A DNA stretch of 64,000 bases from Synechococcus sp. PROS-7-1 (GTDB lineage Bacteria; Cyanobacteriota; Cyanobacteriia; PCC-6307; Cyanobiaceae), in NCBI RefSeq assembly GCF_014279795.1, contig NZ_CP047945.1, forward strand, positions 1,322,572-1,386,571, in the 5' to 3' direction. Of the stretch, positions 61,511 through 64,000 are shown one piece after another (position 1 is the stretch's first letter; each line of letters begins with the position of its first letter). A program made the translations under genes and the position numbers. Below the pieces are notes generated by a model that had not been told where the DNA came from, did not search any database, and saw only the letters and a program-made list of their open reading frames with translations.

Positions 61511-64000
61511 CTACAAAGCCGGCAACGTCACACAAGCATCAGCGATCTCGCGGTAGGGATCTGGATCACAGCTCAACACCACCACTTGAAGCCCAAGATC
61601 AACAGCCTGGCGCAACATGGCCAGCACTGACACCAACCGCTTGGGGTCGGTGTTGGTGAAAGCATCGTCGAACACCAGCGGCAGGCAACCGTCATGACTG
61701 CTGCGGAGAGTATCGGCAATCGCCAAGCGCAGAGCGGCATTGAACTGCTCTTTCATGCCTCCGCTCAGCTGGGCAAAATCAAATGAGCGCCCGGATCGTT
61801 GCAGCCGCAACGCATTCAAGCCTTCAGTGGGGTCGACATTGAGCTCACAGTCATCCGAGGCCTCCAGGAGCAAGGGAGCCATGAAGCGATTGATGCTTTG
61901 CCTCAGAGGCATGGAATAGCGCCGGGACAGATCCCGTCGCGCCTCCTGGAAACGCCTCAGCAGCAGCTGGCGCGCCTCTGCCACCAGAGTTTCCTGTTGT
62001 TCAGCCCGGATCGCCAGATCCATAGCGGCTGAGGTTTCCTCGACCAGCGCGTGCAAGTCGCTACGGCCGAGACGATCGCAACGCTCAAGCAGGCCGCCCT
62101 GTTCTCGATTGAGATCCTCCCGCCGACGGGAAAGATTGTGTTCTTGTTGTTCAAGCGAGGCCAGCTGCCTCTCGGCATCGGCCATTCGCTCAAGACCAGC
62201 CTCGGCGGTCAGCGCGAGAAGCTTGGCTTGCTGAACGCGGCTGGTCTCCTTCAGAGCGTCCAGCCGACGCTGAATCTGAGCCGATTCACCGTGAGTCTCC
62301 ACAAACGCTTGGCGTTGTTGGCGTCGCTGCAGTTGTTGGGCTTCCAGGCGTTCCACAGTCACCCGTAGTTCCTGGCGTTCCGACTGAACAGCACTCAGGT
62401 TGCGTTCCAGTGCATCGAGGCCCGCGCGAAGCGCCCGGGTTTGCTCCTGAACGGATTTGTAGGTGGCCCTGCAGTCGAGGAGTTCCTGGTCGAGAGCTGT
62501 GGAGTCAACCGTGATCACGACCTCCGATTCAAGGTCCAGCTGGAGAGCTGACAGCTTCTGCCGCAGGGTTTCAAGGGATTCATTGCCGTCAACTTGGGCA
62601 GGACGTTGCTGATCCAACTGTTGGAGGCGCGCTTTCAGCAGAGCGAGCTCCTGGGTGAGTTGTTGCTGCTGAAGCAGCTGCTCCCTGGCCTCATCGAGGG
62701 ATGACGCGCCCCACTGTCGAAGCCCTTCGTCGAACTCCGCCTGGAGGTGTGAGCGCTCGGTGGTCAGAGAGGCCAGACCGGTGCCCTCTCCAGGAATCAC
62801 CTGCACCATCACCCCCGCACCAACTTGCAGCCGGAAGGCCCCGGAACGCTGCAGGGTTTGTCCCTGCAACAACGCATCACCATCCAGCACCACCTCCTGA
62901 TCAGCCGCTTCCAGATGAATCGACGACGCCATGCTGTTCAGTCGGATCTCCAGTTCTCGAAGACGCTCCTGCAAACGCTGAAGGGCAGACAGAGCCTCTT
63001 TGGTTTTTGCCGGTGCAGCATCAAGCTTGTTTTGCAGTGATGCCTGTTGCGATTGAAGATGGGCTCGCAGATCATCCCGTTGTTGATGGTCACGAATCCT
63101 GGTTTCGAGAGTCCGGAGCTCCTGCTGACGGCGCAATGCATGACCGCGCTCTTCCAGCGCATGACGCTGTTCTTCGAGAGTGTTGAGAGAGGCCTGCCGC
63201 GTTTTGAGCTGTTCGGACTGCTGTGTGGCCTGCACCACCGCTCTCTCCAGATCGTGACGATGGACCTGAATGGAGCGACCTGTCGACTCCGTTTCGGCAT
63301 CAAGAGTCTTCAGGTTGTTGAGCTGCTGTTTGAGCTGCTGTTCTTCCTGAATGAGGGGTACAAGGGAGCGCTGCAGATCGACCAGGCTGGTCAGCCGGCG
63401 GCGTTGCTGGCGTAATTCAGGAACGGTGCCGCTCTCAAGATCTCGCAGAGCCTGCTCATTGCGATCGAGCTCTTCGCAGGCCGATTCATAGATCTCCAGC
63501 TGTTGGCACGCGTCTTGATGGCGCTGCTCGGCCTGCTGCAACTCCTGACGGCGCTTCCAGAGTTCGCTCTGCTGCTTGACGCCTCGACTGGTGAAGCTGG
63601 AGGAGACCAACACCTCAAGCTGATCGTGAATGTGTTGATCCAAGGGTGATTGCAGCGATTCCGAGGCCTGGTTCTCCAATGCGGCAATGAGACCGTTGAG
63701 GTCGTAATGGCTGCCATCCAGCTCAAGAAGATTGCGGCCTGCTAGCCCTTGCATCACCCAGAGATGCGCCCAGCGACTGGGCAGGATCCGGTTGACTTGC
63801 CGACTGCCGATGATCTCCTCGACGCCGAGCAGTGAAGCCAGGCGATCCTCCGCTTCTGCGCCCAGAAGCGCTGGATTGCCCATCCGACTGAGGCGGCAGG
63901 TACCACCGGCACCACTGAAAGATTTCTGCAGAGACCAGTGATGTCCATCCGCTTCGAAGTCGAGTTCTATTTGGGGATGACCGGCATGCATCGCGGAGCG
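61511..64000 (-). CDS. SMC/SbcC-like coiled-coil ATPase (5' end outside window)
   Basis: The frame has no stop up to the end of the window, so the start lies beyond 64000. At least 829 residues are seen: an N-terminal part (about 1-120, without the Walker A), a long coiled coil (about 125-640 with Gln/Leu/Glu heptads such as QRHQDACQQLEIYESACEEL) and a C-terminal ATPase half. That half has the signature QLSGGMKEQFNAALRLA and Walker B LPLVFDDAFTNTDP (near 770-785). It resembles YhaN/SbcC-type proteins. A partner nuclease, if present, would be upstream beyond the window. Confidence 0.85.
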   Translation of the reverse strand, partial: RSAMHAGHPQIELDFEADGHHWSLQKSFSGAGGTCRLSRMGNPALLGAEAEDRLASLLGVEEIIGSRQVNRILPSRWAHLWVMQGLAGRNLLELDGSHYDLNGLIAALENQASESLQSPLDQHIHDQLEVLVSSSFTSRGVKQQSELWKRRQELQQAEQRHQDACQQLEIYESACEELDRNEQALRDLESGTVPELRQQRRRLTSLVDLQRSLVPLIQEEQQLKQQLNNLKTLDAETESTGRSIQVHRHDLERAVVQATQQSEQLKTRQASLNTLEEQRHALEERGHALRRQQELRTLETRIRDHQQRDDLRAHLQSQQASLQNKLDAAPAKTKEALSALQRLQERLRELEIRLNSMASSIHLEAADQEVVLDGDALLQGQTLQRSGAFRLQVGAGVMVQVIPGEGTGLASLTTERSHLQAEFDEGLRQWGASSLDEAREQLLQQQQLTQELALLKARLQQLDQQRPAQVDGNESLETLRQKLSALQLDLESEVVITVDSTALDQELLDCRATYKSVQEQTRALRAGLDALERNLSAVQSERQELRVTVERLEAQQLQRRQQRQAFVETHGESAQIQRRLDALKETSRVQQAKLLALTAEAGLERMADAERQLASLEQQEHNLSRRREDLNREQGGLLERCDRLGRSDLHALVEETSAAMDLAIRAEQQETLVAEARQLLLRRFQEARRDLSRRYSMPLRQSINRFMAPLLLEASDDCELNVDPTEGLNALRLQRSGRSFDFAQLSGGMKEQFNAALRLAIADTLRSSHDGCLPLVFDDAFTNTDPKRLVSVLAMLRQAVDLGLQVVVLSCDPDPYREIADACVTLPAL

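Noticed and set aside
1-64000. Prophage, transposase, restriction-modification or integron genes
   Set aside because: None seen. Tyrosine/serine recombinase, transposase and methylase motifs are absent, and the gene content is core metabolism.

Overview
The window is a dense stretch of chromosome from a marine picocyanobacterium of the Synechococcus/Cyanobium type. The evidence is direct: phycobilin synthesis (pcyA), a phycobilisome core subunit (apcF), photosystem II proteins (psb28, psbY), chlorophyll pathway accessories (GUN4, Ycf54), carotenoid isomerase (crtH), an NtcA-type glnA promoter, a glucosylglycerol-phosphate phosphatase typical of marine strains, and cyanobacteria-only small proteins (SipA, DUF3082, DUF6439-like, DUF6761-like). 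The DNA is moderately GC-rich. Genes are tightly packed with many 1-4 nt start/stop overlaps, and several convergent pairs overlap by 20-155 nt. I see no insertion sequence, prophage, CRISPR array or rRNA. The species cannot be fixed from the sequence alone.

Layout. 0-6.2 kb (minus): rpsB, tsf, a conserved hypothetical and recG, with an intercistronic hairpin between rpsB and tsf, then a family 2 glycosyltransferase. 6.2-10 kb (minus): a 51-residue basic protein with its own terminator, then a pcyA-devB-devC-devA operon with coupled starts. 10-19 kb: two M16 peptidase-like genes, sipA, bioY, lspA, an FHA-PBP1A fusion, a membrane GTPase, and a PLP decarboxylase with a small membrane protein. 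19-26 kb: tadA, a serine/alanine-glyoxylate aminotransferase, apcF diverging from glnA, a methyltransferase and small hypotheticals. 26-31 kb: a solitary RsbW-like ATPase, gun4, mnmH, psb28 and two tandem PerM/AI-2E permeases. 31-38 kb: a flavin reductase-like protein, secF, secD, pdhB, a hidden 31-residue membrane protein, a DUF3082 protein, ispE and ksgA. 38-49 kb: a P-loop kinase, yraN, ycf54, pdxJ, plsC, a bolA-grx pair, an OmpR-type regulator without a phosphoacceptor Asp, crtH, a CDF transporter, trmFO, psbY and a gamma-carbonic anhydrase-like protein. 49.5-52 kb: tRNA-Lys, a single-domain response regulator, a histidine kinase and a PAS protein, tRNA-Pro. 52-64 kb: a metallophosphoesterase, a RecF-like ATPase, a Fur/PerR-type regulator beside a His-rich protein with a pentapeptide-like repeat, a short SepF-like protein, arsS, an StpA-type phosphatase diverging from a GpsA-like protein, and the 3' part of an SMC/SbcC-like ATPase that runs off the window.

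Most of this is ordinary core genome. The points most worth a second look are: the Gly-every-fifth-residue repeat protein (DUF3721-like C-terminus) next to a Fur-family regulator; the PAS/kinase/regulator cluster between two tRNAs; the divergent StpA/GpsA-like pair, which suggests osmolyte metabolism; the response regulator with Ala at the phosphorylation site; and two very small membrane ORFs that gene callers would probably miss.
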